From positions 1 through 9,626 of the forward strand of contig JAKEGN010000083.1 in assembly GCA_022615525.1 (NCBI GenBank): a stretch of DNA of 9,626 nt, in the 5' to 3' direction. The notes under the pieces were generated by a model. That model was not told the origin of the DNA. It did not search any database and saw only the letters and a list, made by a program, of their open reading frames with translations. This document shows, in pieces, positions 1-6,357 of this stretch. Source of the stretch: Woeseiaceae bacterium. GTDB taxonomy: Bacteria; Pseudomonadota; Gammaproteobacteria; Steroidobacterales; Woeseiaceae. Position 1 is the first letter of the stretch, and each line of letters opens with the position of its first letter. The translations under genes and the position numbers were made by a program.

Positions 1-217
1 CACCCATGCTCGAGCCGACCAGGACCAGCGGTTCTGTGACACCACGGCAGGCGGCAACCAGTTTTTCGACCCGCTGCGTCGGATCCGCCATGCCCTGGTA
101 ATCAATGCTTTCGACGCGACAGCCCAGCGCTTTCGCCGCTTCGGCCATCGCACGGATCTTTGTTCCCCAGGGACCGCTCTCCTGCCCATGGGAAAAGTAC
201 ACCGCTGGCATGCTCAT
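1..217 (-). CDS. Alpha/beta hydrolase family protein, N-terminal part (3' end outside window)
   Basis: Only the first 72 codons lie in the window. The protein begins MSMPAVYFSHGQESGPWG and reads on to a GSSMG nucleophile-elbow motif (residues 68-72). The HG(Q/K)ESGPWGTK opening followed by a Gly-x-Ser-x-Gly elbow is typical of small cytoplasmic alpha/beta hydrolases related to the YqiA/serine hydrolase group; Ser70 would be the nucleophile. The acid and His of the triad must lie beyond the window edge. The substrate cannot be told. The ATG start overlaps the TGA of the preceding gene in an ATGA junction, and an AAGGA Shine-Dalgarno (complement of 226-230) sits 8 nt upstream, so translational coupling is likely. 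A second in-frame ATG two codons later is a less favoured start. Family assignment is good, specific function unknown. Confidence 0.8.
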   Translation of the reverse strand, partial: MSMPAVYFSHGQESGPWGTKIRAMAEAAKALGCRVESIDYQGMADPTQRVEKLVAACRGVTEPLVLVGSSMG

Positions 218-1575
218 ACCATGAATCCTTCGCCGCCCTGGCAGAGATCCTCGATCTCGCGCGCAATCAGCCAGTCGCGGTCCTGGCCCCATAGAGCGGT
301 ATCGCCCAGGCGAAATACCGGTACGCCCCAGACACCCAGGTCCGTCATGGCCTCCCGGTTCGCTTCGCAAATCGCCCGCCAATCATTCGTCCCGAGCGCG
401 GCGCTGACCTCCGGCCAGAACAGGCCCGCTTTTTCGGTGACCATGCGCAGGCCATCGTCCGTTGCGACGTCGGTCGCCTCGTTCCAGATGGCATTCCCCG
501 CTTCAAAGAGGAATTCACGTTCCTTGCCCTGGCTCTTTGCATAGAAAAAGGTCGCAATGCAGCGCTCGGCCCCGGGTCCGGCAGCATCGCTGATGCGGTG
601 GAAGGGTATGCCGAGACGCGCGGCTTCGCGTTTGGCATCCCTTACGATGTAAAGCAGCTTGGCCTTTGGTATCGGCAGGCCGCGCATCACCATGGGCAAC
701 ACCGGGCGCACCTCGAGCCTTAGCCCGAAAGCTTTCGCGATACGGTACGCCGAGCGCAACGAGATATACGCGTACGGACTGCGGAAGGAATAAAAGAGTT
801 CGAGCGGCGGCAGTGACCTGGCCTTGTCCGGCACGGCCCCCGGCAGGTTGAGGTGCATCGCCTGTCGTATCGAGGCGAGCGCAGTATTCGGCTTGCCGGT
901 CCTGTTCACTCCCAGGCCGTCGAGGCGCGCCAGCAGGTAATGCAGGCGATCAACACCCCAGTACCATTCGCCGCCGTAATACAGAGTCGCGCAGTTGTAA
1001 TGTCCGAGCGATGCAAGCAGTGCCTGGTTTTTCTCGATCAAGGGGGAGGCTGTCGCTTTGTGCGGGCCGATCAATCGCTTCACGCCTTCGGTGTCGCCGC
1101 GCCAGTAGGCATTCAGGGCCGTTCGCAGCGTCTCCGGAAAGTTTTCCGACTCGTGTTCGTTCGCCAACGCATCGAGCAACGCGCGGCGGTGTTCGACCAC
1201 CGGGGCCGTGCCCTTGTCGAGAAACGGCACGCCGAGTTCGCGCGCCAGGAGCTGGCAGTCGCGGACCGCATACTCGGCGAGCATGCCGGGCTGCGGCGTG
1301 TACTCGTTGCCGAGCGCTTGCGCGAGGTAGATTTTCACCACGACGGCGTAGTGCGCAGCGAATTGCGGCAGGTAGTGACTCAGCAAATAGGAATACGGGT
1401 CGTCGAGCTGCAGGAACACCGACACCTGGTGCGGTTTCCCCGCGATTCTCCTTCGCCACTCGGCAACACGCCGCTGCAGCTCGACGTAGGGATAATCGAG
1501 GTACACGTTCAGCAGCTGGCTGCGCAGCTTCTTCTTCAGGCTCAATTTTCGTCCCACGCGGCGCTCGGCTTCCAC
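214..1575 (-). CDS. Tandem DsbA-fold protein, 2-hydroxychromene-2-carboxylate isomerase / kappa-GST-like
   Basis: This 453-residue protein carries two copies of a DsbA/thioredoxin-like fold. The C-terminal copy (about 255-445) looks intact: LELFYSFRSPYAYIS has the Ser-Pro-Tyr active-site region of HCCA isomerases and kappa-class glutathione transferases (Ser266), and GVWGVPVF holds the conserved cis-Pro (Pro419). The N-terminal copy (about 50-215) aligns by pattern but has LDDPYSY (Asp59 at the Ser position) and NCATLYY (Ala196 at the cis-Pro position), so it is probably non-catalytic. No signal peptide is visible, so it is cytosolic. A role in glutathione-linked isomerisation or transfer is inferred from the family; the substrate is unknown. 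The start is uncertain: GTG at 1575 overlaps the upstream gene by 34 nt with a weak ribosome site, while TTG at 1545 makes a TTGA 4-nt junction and has GGGA 6 nt upstream, giving 443 residues. The stop overlaps the next gene. Confidence 0.78.
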   Translation of the reverse strand: MEAERRVGRKLSLKKKLRSQLLNVYLDYPYVELQRRVAEWRRRIAGKPHQVSVFLQLDDPYSYLLSHYLPQFAAHYAVVVKIYLAQALGNEYTPQPGMLAEYAVRDCQLLARELGVPFLDKGTAPVVEHRRALLDALANEHESENFPETLRTALNAYWRGDTEGVKRLIGPHKATASPLIEKNQALLASLGHYNCATLYYGGEWYWGVDRLHYLLARLDGLGVNRTGKPNTALASIRQAMHLNLPGAVPDKARSLPPLELFYSFRSPYAYISLRSAYRIAKAFGLRLEVRPVLPMVMRGLPIPKAKLLYIVRDAKREAARLGIPFHRISDAAGPGAERCIATFFYAKSQGKEREFLFEAGNAIWNEATDVATDDGLRMVTEKAGLFWPEVSAALGTNDWRAICEANREAMTDLGVWGVPVFRLGDTALWGQDRDWLIAREIEDLCQGGEGFMV

Positions 1576-1913
1576 AAGAGTTCGTCGAGATCCGGCTGCC
1601 AGCGGAATATGCGCATGTCGACGCGGCCTCCCTTGACCGTGACGCCTTCCATCTTAAGCCGTTTGGCCTGCTCCCTGAACGGCCGGCTGCCCGGCTTGAA
1701 AGCAATGCGCCCCGAGGACGTGATCACCCGGTGCCAGGGCAGTGCATGGCCGCGAGGCAGCACGCGCAGCGCGTAAGCGGTCTGCCGCGCGCCGCGCGGG
1801 ATGCCGGCGATCGCGGCCACCTGACCGTAGCTCGCGACCTTGCCCTGCGGGATGTCGCCGATCGTCTGCCAGATCCGTTCGTTGCGTTTCTGCGTTGGCG
1901 ATTTTTCAGTCAT
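1542..1913 (-). CDS. Alkyltransferase-like protein (ATL), MGMT family without the acceptor cysteine
   Basis: A 123-residue protein matching the C-terminal DNA-binding domain of O6-methylguanine-DNA methyltransferases. Visible family features are IPQGKVASYGQVA (21-33, with the conserved SYG), the ARQTAYALR helix with the arginine finger (Arg43), and PWHRVITSSGRI (59-70). The methyl-acceptor Cys of the canonical PCHRV motif is replaced by Trp60. This PWHRV form is the hallmark of ATL proteins such as E. coli YbaZ, which bind O6-alkylguanine without repairing it and pass the lesion to nucleotide excision repair. It should therefore be a damage sensor, not an enzyme. The ATG start overlaps the end of the upstream GTPase gene by 8 nt; no strong ribosome site is seen, which fits translational coupling. 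The C-terminal tail (about 105-123) extends past the usual core. Confidence 0.9.
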   Translation of the reverse strand: MTEKSPTQKRNERIWQTIGDIPQGKVASYGQVAAIAGIPRGARQTAYALRVLPRGHALPWHRVITSSGRIAFKPGSRPFREQAKRLKMEGVTVKGGRVDMRIFRWQPDLDELLWKPSAAWDEN

Positions 1914-3282
1914 CCGCGTTGCCCAGTCCGAGCCGCTGGCGAATCTCGCGGCGAGCTTCGTTCAGCACCGTTTCCTTGTCGAGGCTGTCGAGGATTTCTT
2001 TCACCACCTGCTTCGGCCCACCCTCACCCCAGGACTTGCCGTCGGCCAGGTACTCCGCGGCCACCCGGCCAACCAGGTAGGTACTGTAGTACGCAATCGC
2101 GCCCTGCGCGCCCGCCGTGAGAATGGTTGAAAGCCCGAGCGTGCCGACTTTCAGTGCGCTCGAAACGAAATGCAATGCCCATACCGTTCCCATCAGCGCG
2201 GCCGCTTCGGCGGCAATGACCCGCACCAGCGACCCCGCTTCGTTACGGCTCAGTGGCAATCCATACACACGCGACAGGTGCATGATCATGCCGATATCGA
2301 TGAACGCGGCAGCAAAGAGATCGGCCACCGGTACCGGGTTGAATGCGACCGCAACACCCTTCGCGATGCAATAGCTGCGCACCAGCCGGTCGCCGAGTTC
2401 ACGTCGCGCATTCAAAATGCGCCGGCCGACCTGGTCGCTGAGATCCGCGGCGAACAGGCTCGCGTTCAGCGCCGCCAGCGTTTTCCCTTCGGATTCGAAT
2501 ATCTCCCACAGGCGCAAACGAAGTTGCGCGATGTCCGGCGCACGATCTCGCGAAGTCTCGGTTTCAATGCCGTCGCCGTTCCGCACGATGACCATCTGCG
2601 GGCGCGGCTGCGCGGAGACCGCAATGACATCCTCCGCCTTGACGAGGCGCCCGGTCTTCCGGCGTATCGAATCGATAAGCTCGGTGACCTCCGCGTCGCT
2701 GTAGAGATCACGTTTATTCAGCGCAACCACCACCGGCCTGCCTTGCCCGACCAGGGTCTTCAATGCACGCCGTTCGCTGTCGGTGATGTCGCCATCGAGG
2801 ACGAAAATGACGAGGTCGGAGCGGCGCGCAACTTCCCGCGCCATCTCTTCGCGCGCTTCGCCACCCGCCTCGTCGAGCCCCGGCGTATCGATGAGATATA
2901 CGCCGCCCGCTTCGATTTCGGACCAGGGTTCGATGGCGGACTGGCGGGTTTCGCCGTGCAGTGGGCTTACCGCAAAGCGCTCTTCCCCTATCAGCGCGTT
3001 CAGCAGCGACGACTTGCCGGTGCTGACCCGCCCGTAAGCCGCAATGTGCAGATGCCCGTGCTCCAGTTTGTCGAGCATGGACTGCACCTGCGCATAATCG
3101 TGTGCAAGCGTTTCACGGATGCCCTCCGGCAGGCGCGTATCGCCGATCAGTTCCTTCAGACTTTCCCGCGCCAGCACGAGATGGGCGGCACCGCCGTCAG
3201 CTTCGGACTCAGCGAGCTTTTTCTTCCTGCTGCTCCAACGCCATCCGGGCCACTTGCCGAACACCTGCTTCAATATGTTCAC
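1906..3282 (-). CDS. Era-like GTPase with DUF697-like C-terminal domain
   Basis: A predicted P-loop GTPase of about 458 residues. With the chosen GTG start, G1 is GRVSTGKSS (84-92), G3 DTPG (132-135), G4 NKRD (189-192) and G5 is probably AVSA (221-224). The C-terminal half (about 295-415) contains NPVPVADLFAAAFIDIGMI and Gly/Ala-rich hydrophobic helices typical of DUF697, suggesting membrane association. The N-terminus is basic (KWPGWRWSSRKKK). GTG at 3282 is chosen because GAGGAAGG (complement of 3288-3295) lies 5 nt upstream. The reading frame stays open to 3372, but that extension lies inside the upstream gene and lacks a comparable ribosome site. The gene overlaps the upstream GTPase by 74 nt, and the two are clearly paralogous through both G-domain and C-terminus. 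Cellular role unknown; GTP hydrolysis is inferred from the intact motifs. Confidence 0.85.
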   Translation of the reverse strand: MNILKQVFGKWPGWRWSSRKKKLAESEADGGAAHLVLARESLKELIGDTRLPEGIRETLAHDYAQVQSMLDKLEHGHLHIAAYGRVSTGKSSLLNALIGEERFAVSPLHGETRQSAIEPWSEIEAGGVYLIDTPGLDEAGGEAREEMAREVARRSDLVIFVLDGDITDSERRALKTLVGQGRPVVVALNKRDLYSDAEVTELIDSIRRKTGRLVKAEDVIAVSAQPRPQMVIVRNGDGIETETSRDRAPDIAQLRLRLWEIFESEGKTLAALNASLFAADLSDQVGRRILNARRELGDRLVRSYCIAKGVAVAFNPVPVADLFAAAFIDIGMIMHLSRVYGLPLSRNEAGSLVRVIAAEAAALMGTVWALHFVSSALKVGTLGLSTILTAGAQGAIAYYSTYLVGRVAAEYLADGKSWGEGGPKQVVKEILDSLDKETVLNEARREIRQRLGLGNADD

Positions 3283-4705
3283 CGATGCCTTCCTCGAATT
3301 CCTTTGCGGCTTCTTCGGGCAGGAGTTCGCCGTGTTTGGCCAGCGTGTGCACCAGGCTCCTGCCGAGTGCATCGAAGATCAGCCCATAGGCTACCGCATG
3401 CACGAGGCCGCCTGCGACCGTGCCGATGCCGGGAAAGGCTTTGAGCGCATTGCCGGCCACGGCGAGGCTCAGCGGCAGTACCCGTCCCGCACGGCTCTGG
3501 CTCAGGCTGAGGAATTCCTCTACGTCGAGGTCGCGCGGCGCGGCACCGTACAGGCGGCAGAGCTCGCGGGTCATGCGGGTGCCGATGTAGCCCTGGATCA
3601 GCACGTCGGTACCGGGACTCACGGCAGCCAGCGCTCCGATCACCGCCTTGCGCGTGGAACTGCGAATGATCTGTTCCGAACGCTGCTGGCGGTAACGCAG
3701 CTCGGCTTCCGCCAGTTTGTCTGCCGCAAGGCGAAACACGGCGCGGTCACGTCGGGCGTCGAGCACGCGCGCATCTTTCTCCAGCAGATGGTTGATGGCA
3801 ACGACGAGTACGCCGATGTCCGCCGGGCGAGTACGGGTCACGCGTGCCTCGCTGCCGTCGGCGGCTTGCTCGAGCACCTCCGTTTGTCCCCCGGCGGACA
3901 CCGCCACCACACGGCCGCGCGCGCTGTCGTCGCCGAGCTTTCCCAGGTGATCGAGCAGGCGTTCCATTAGTACCGCCTGTTCCTCGCGGTTGTAGCGGTC
4001 CGCCTTGTTCATCACCAGCACCAGCGGCTTGCCGAGCTGCAGCAACCAGCGTATCGCCTGCTGTTCCGGGCGCGCCAGGTCACCGTCGCAGACGAAAATG
4101 ACTACGTGCGAACGCAACGCTTCCTCTCTGGCCATGGCGTCCAGACCGTCCTGCAGGCCGCCGGTACCGGGTACATCGGTCAACAGGATTTGCGTGCCGG
4201 CAGCGTTGCGCCAGCGATAATGACGAATGTCGATGGTCGAGCCACCGACGGGGCTCACCAGCACATCGGCTTCAGGCACCAGTGCCTTGATCAGCGAACT
4301 CTTTCCGGTACTTATCTCGCCGAAAAAGCAAAGGTGTATGGCGCCGGCCTGCTGTCGCGCAGCGAGTTCCTCGAGCTCCGCCTGTGCCGCACTGACGTCG
4401 ACACCTGCTTTGTCTGCTTCTGTCAGGCGTTTTGCGATGTCGGCACGCGTCAGTGCAGCAGGCGCTGTCGCCGGCGGCCGCGGCTTGCGCCGTACCACCA
4501 GCTTGACGATCAGCCAGGCCGCGGCAACGACGAGTGCCGCAAGGACAGAGACGTAGCCATACAGCAGGAGCTTCGGGCCTTCGAGCAGGCGATCCCAGAC
4601 GTTCAGCGCAGACTCGGTGACGAACAGCAGTGCCGCGACGGCAACGATGAAGACGAGCAGTACGAGCAGCCCGATGGACAGCCTGATGAACCGGTCGAGT
4701 TTCAT
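3209..4705 (-). CDS. Membrane-anchored GTPase with two N-terminal transmembrane helices
   Basis: A 498-residue protein. Two hydrophobic segments (about 9-30 and 46-71) at the N-terminus predict insertion in the inner membrane with the rest cytoplasmic, the second being followed by VRRKPRPP. A Glu/Ala-rich helical linker (85-120) leads to a GTPase domain: G1 GEISTGKSS (129-137), a Thr in GSTID for G2 (157), G3 DVPG (177-180), G4 NKAD (233-236) and probably G5 VSAG (269-272). The C-terminal region (about 345-470) is Gly/Ala-rich and has SPGTDVLIQGYIGTRM, matching in pattern the DUF697 part of the following gene. All nucleotide-binding motifs are intact. No clear ribosome site precedes the ATG, and 55 nt separate it from the upstream beta-barrel gene. 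Probably forms a functional pair with the downstream paralogue, by inference. Function unknown. Confidence 0.85.
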   Translation of the reverse strand: MKLDRFIRLSIGLLVLLVFIVAVAALLFVTESALNVWDRLLEGPKLLLYGYVSVLAALVVAAAWLIVKLVVRRKPRPPATAPAALTRADIAKRLTEADKAGVDVSAAQAELEELAARQQAGAIHLCFFGEISTGKSSLIKALVPEADVLVSPVGGSTIDIRHYRWRNAAGTQILLTDVPGTGGLQDGLDAMAREEALRSHVVIFVCDGDLARPEQQAIRWLLQLGKPLVLVMNKADRYNREEQAVLMERLLDHLGKLGDDSARGRVVAVSAGGQTEVLEQAADGSEARVTRTRPADIGVLVVAINHLLEKDARVLDARRDRAVFRLAADKLAEAELRYRQQRSEQIIRSSTRKAVIGALAAVSPGTDVLIQGYIGTRMTRELCRLYGAAPRDLDVEEFLSLSQSRAGRVLPLSLAVAGNALKAFPGIGTVAGGLVHAVAYGLIFDALGRSLVHTLAKHGELLPEEAAKEFEEGIGEHIEAGVRQVARMALEQQEEKAR

Positions 4706-4760
4706 GAGCGCAAAGACTGCCCGAATTCCTGCCGCATGGATAGGCAGCCCCGCAATCGCT

Positions 4761-5471
4761 TCAGAACTTCAGTTTGACATTCACAACGCCGAGATGATTG
4801 ACCAGGTCCTCGGCATCGTCGACGAATATGTACTGGTTCAGGTATCCCGTCTCGATCGCCAGCGACGGCGACAGTTTCCAGCCGAGTCCGATGGCGGTCC
4901 GGTTTTGCGAAAGCCCCGATTCCGCCCCCCAGTCGGTGTCCTGCAGGATGAAAAAGGGCTCGACCGAAAAAATGAGGTCCAGGTTGTCTGTACTGCCCAG
5001 TGGCCGCACGTACTTCACCAGGTACTGAAACTGCCAGCCGATGTCGTCACCGGTGCTGACCGATCGTTGCTGCACCCTTGCGCGCATCGATAAGGTGCCG
5101 TGACTCCAGCGGGCGATGTTCCAGGTGAGCTGCTGCCAGAGCCGGTCCTCGGTGACCGTCCTCCCGGCACCGTTTCTCGCGTGCACGTACATGTAACCGG
5201 CGTGAGCCACCATGTTGTCGCTGATCGTGTAACCGATACCGGGACGGAGCTGGTAGGTGTTGATGCCGCTGCCGATGTCGAAGTAGCGGAGCTGCGCATC
5301 GAACCAGTAGCGCCAGCGGCTCGGGCCTTCGACGCCGTCGAACGCATCCTCGGTCGTGAAGACCCCCCAGATGCCGACATTGTCTTCCGCTGCCATGGTG
5401 CCGCCTGACACCGTGCAAGCGAGGATTGTGGCAATCGCCAGCTTCTTTGTTGCGTGCCAAACACGAGTCAT
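4761..5471 (-). CDS. DUF2490-like outer-membrane beta-barrel protein
   Basis: A 236-residue exported protein. Residues 1-28 form a signal peptide (basic MTRVWHATKK, hydrophobic LAIATILACTV, cleavage near TMAA-ED). The mature part has alternating amphipathic strands rich in Trp and Tyr and ends in Phe (KLKF), the outer-membrane assembly signal. Patterns such as RPGIGYTISDNMVAHAGYMY, EDRLWQQ and MRARVQQRS match the DUF2490 family of small barrels, whose role is not established. ATG at 5471 is preceded by AGGGA (complement of 5479-5483) with 7-nt spacing, so the longer open frame reaching 5762 is not used; that part also lies over the divergent mtgA gene. It is first in the leftward gene run and could share a transcript with the GTPases 55 nt downstream; I see no strong terminator between them. 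Confidence 0.82.
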   Translation of the reverse strand: MTRVWHATKKLAIATILACTVSGGTMAAEDNVGIWGVFTTEDAFDGVEGPSRWRYWFDAQLRYFDIGSGINTYQLRPGIGYTISDNMVAHAGYMYVHARNGAGRTVTEDRLWQQLTWNIARWSHGTLSMRARVQQRSVSTGDDIGWQFQYLVKYVRPLGSTDNLDLIFSVEPFFILQDTDWGAESGLSQNRTAIGLGWKLSPSLAIETGYLNQYIFVDDAEDLVNHLGVVNVKLKF

Positions 5472-5523
5472 TTGATCATCCCTGCAGAAAATTTGCCGCG
5501 CGCGCGAGCGTGCCTGCTGCGAT

Positions 5524-5541
5524 TTTGCCTGAGTCGGCAAA
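5524..5541. promoter_or_regulatory. Possible operator dyad between divergent beta-barrel gene and mtgA
   Basis: A perfect TTTGCC-N6-GGCAAA dyad lies in the 91-bp region between the beta-barrel ATG (5471) and the mtgA ATG (5563). A third TTTGCC half-site begins at 5492, 32 bp away (about three helical turns). No convincing -10/-35 pair was found for either gene, so the dyad could be an operator or chance symmetry. Confidence 0.3.
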
Positions 5542-5562
5542 CTCGTGCAGAGTTCTGTCCCT

Positions 5563-6267
5563 ATGTCAGCGAAAAAGACACAAAAGAGCGGATTTCGCCG
5601 CATTCTGCGATGTACGATGTTTATTTTCATCATCTGGCTCACGATCAGCCTGGCACTGGTTGTTCCGCTGCGCTGGATCGACCCGGTGACCAGTGCCTTC
5701 ATGCTGCTCGATGACAGCGGCCGCGAACCACCCCTGTACGAGTGGGCAGACTGGCAGGACATCGGGATTGCGCCGGCGCTCGCGGTTGTCGCGGCCGAGG
5801 ACCAGCGTTTTGCCGATCACTTTGGCTTCGACTTCAAATCCATGCAGGACGCCGTACGCGACAGCGAACGCGGCGAACGCTTGCGCGGCGCATCGACTAT
5901 TACGCAGCAACTCGCGAAGAACCTGTACCTGTGGTCCGGGCGCAGTTACGTGCGCAAGGGACTGGAAGCGTGGTTCACGGTATTGCTCGAGGCCTGCCTG
6001 CCAAAGAAGCGCATACTGGAAATCTACCTGAACGTTGTCGAGCTCGGTCCCGGCGTTTACGGCATACCGGTCGCCAGCCGGCTGTATTTCGGCAGGGATC
6101 CCTCGCGCATCGGCGACGGTCAGGCGGCATTGCTCGCGGCCGTGCTGCCGAACCCCCACACCCTGCAGGCCGACCGGCCGAGCGATTACGTTCGCGAGCG
6201 CCAGCGCTGGATCGTCGGGCAAATGCAGCGCCTGCGACGCGAACAGTGGATTCTGAACCTGGATTGA
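5563..6267 (+). CDS. mtgA: Monofunctional biosynthetic peptidoglycan transglycosylase MtgA
   Basis: A 234-residue GT51 enzyme that polymerises lipid II into glycan strands at the periplasmic face of the inner membrane. A single transmembrane segment (about 16-36) anchors it, followed by the catalytic domain. The key motifs are present: VVAAEDQRF with catalytic Glu79, RGASTITQQLAKNLYLW (108-124), VRKGLEAW (130-137), KKRILEIYLNVVELGPGVYG (148-167) and AALLAAVLPNP (188-198). The length and the Y(V)RxRQxWI C-terminal pattern match E. coli MtgA, and there is no transpeptidase domain. ATG at 5563 is chosen by comparison with the family; no clear Shine-Dalgarno is seen, and GTG at 5545 would add six residues. 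It is divergent from the beta-barrel gene and convergent with the aminotransferase gene, so it is probably a single-gene transcript. Confidence 0.95.
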   Translation: MSAKKTQKSGFRRILRCTMFIFIIWLTISLALVVPLRWIDPVTSAFMLLDDSGREPPLYEWADWQDIGIAPALAVVAAEDQRFADHFGFDFKSMQDAVRDSERGERLRGASTITQQLAKNLYLWSGRSYVRKGLEAWFTVLLEACLPKKRILEIYLNVVELGPGVYGIPVASRLYFGRDPSRIGDGQAALLAAVLPNPHTLQADRPSDYVRERQRWIVGQMQRLRREQWILNLD

Positions 6268-6280
6268 GTCGCGGCCTCCG

Positions 6281-6344
6281 CGTCATTGCGAGGAACGAAG
6301 TGACGAAGCAATCTTGCGATTGCTTCGCTGCGCTCGCAATGACG
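6281..6344. repeat. Hairpin-forming dispersed repeat (REP/MITE-like)
   Basis: The element starts CGTCATTGCGAG (6281-6292) and ends with its exact complement CTCGCAATGACG (6333-6344). An inner stem GAAGCAATC / GATTGCTTC (6305-6313 / 6318-6326) closes on a 4-nt loop TTGC; the flanks between the stems are asymmetric. From memory, this GTCATTGCGAGGA...GAAGCAATC pattern is a widely dispersed intergenic repeat of bacterial genomes. It fills most of the 90-bp gap between the convergent mtgA and aminotransferase genes. There is no T-run, so it is not a typical intrinsic terminator, although it could protect or end both 3' ends. Confidence 0.85.
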
Positions 6345-6357
6345 GTCGGATTTCCTG

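Noticed and set aside
3283..3372. N-terminal extension of the second GTPase to 3372
   Set aside because: It lies inside the upstream GTPase gene, shows no domain, and the strong GAGGAAGG ribosome site supports GTG at 3282.
1011..3970. Long plus-strand open frames opposite the GTPase and ATL genes (for example 1011-2120, 2170-3444, 3119-3970)
   Set aside because: They are antisense to genes with intact family motifs, have Arg/Ala/Pro-rich compositions with no recognisable domain, and are what high-GC coding DNA produces by chance.
4706..4760. Possible terminator between the beta-barrel gene and the first GTPase
   Set aside because: Only a 5-bp CTGCC/GGCAG stem with a long loop and no T-run was seen.
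5497..5506. CGCGCGCGCG tract as a Z-DNA element
   Set aside because: Ten alternating bases are short and not surprising in GC-rich DNA; noted only as context for the dyad.
5472..5762. N-terminal extension of the beta-barrel protein to 5762
   Set aside because: It would bury the signal peptide and overlap mtgA; ATG at 5471 has a good ribosome site directly before a signal sequence.
6305..6326. Intrinsic terminator in the mtgA/aminotransferase gap
   Set aside because: The stem is clear but no T-run follows on either strand, and the wider sequence matches a dispersed repeat better.
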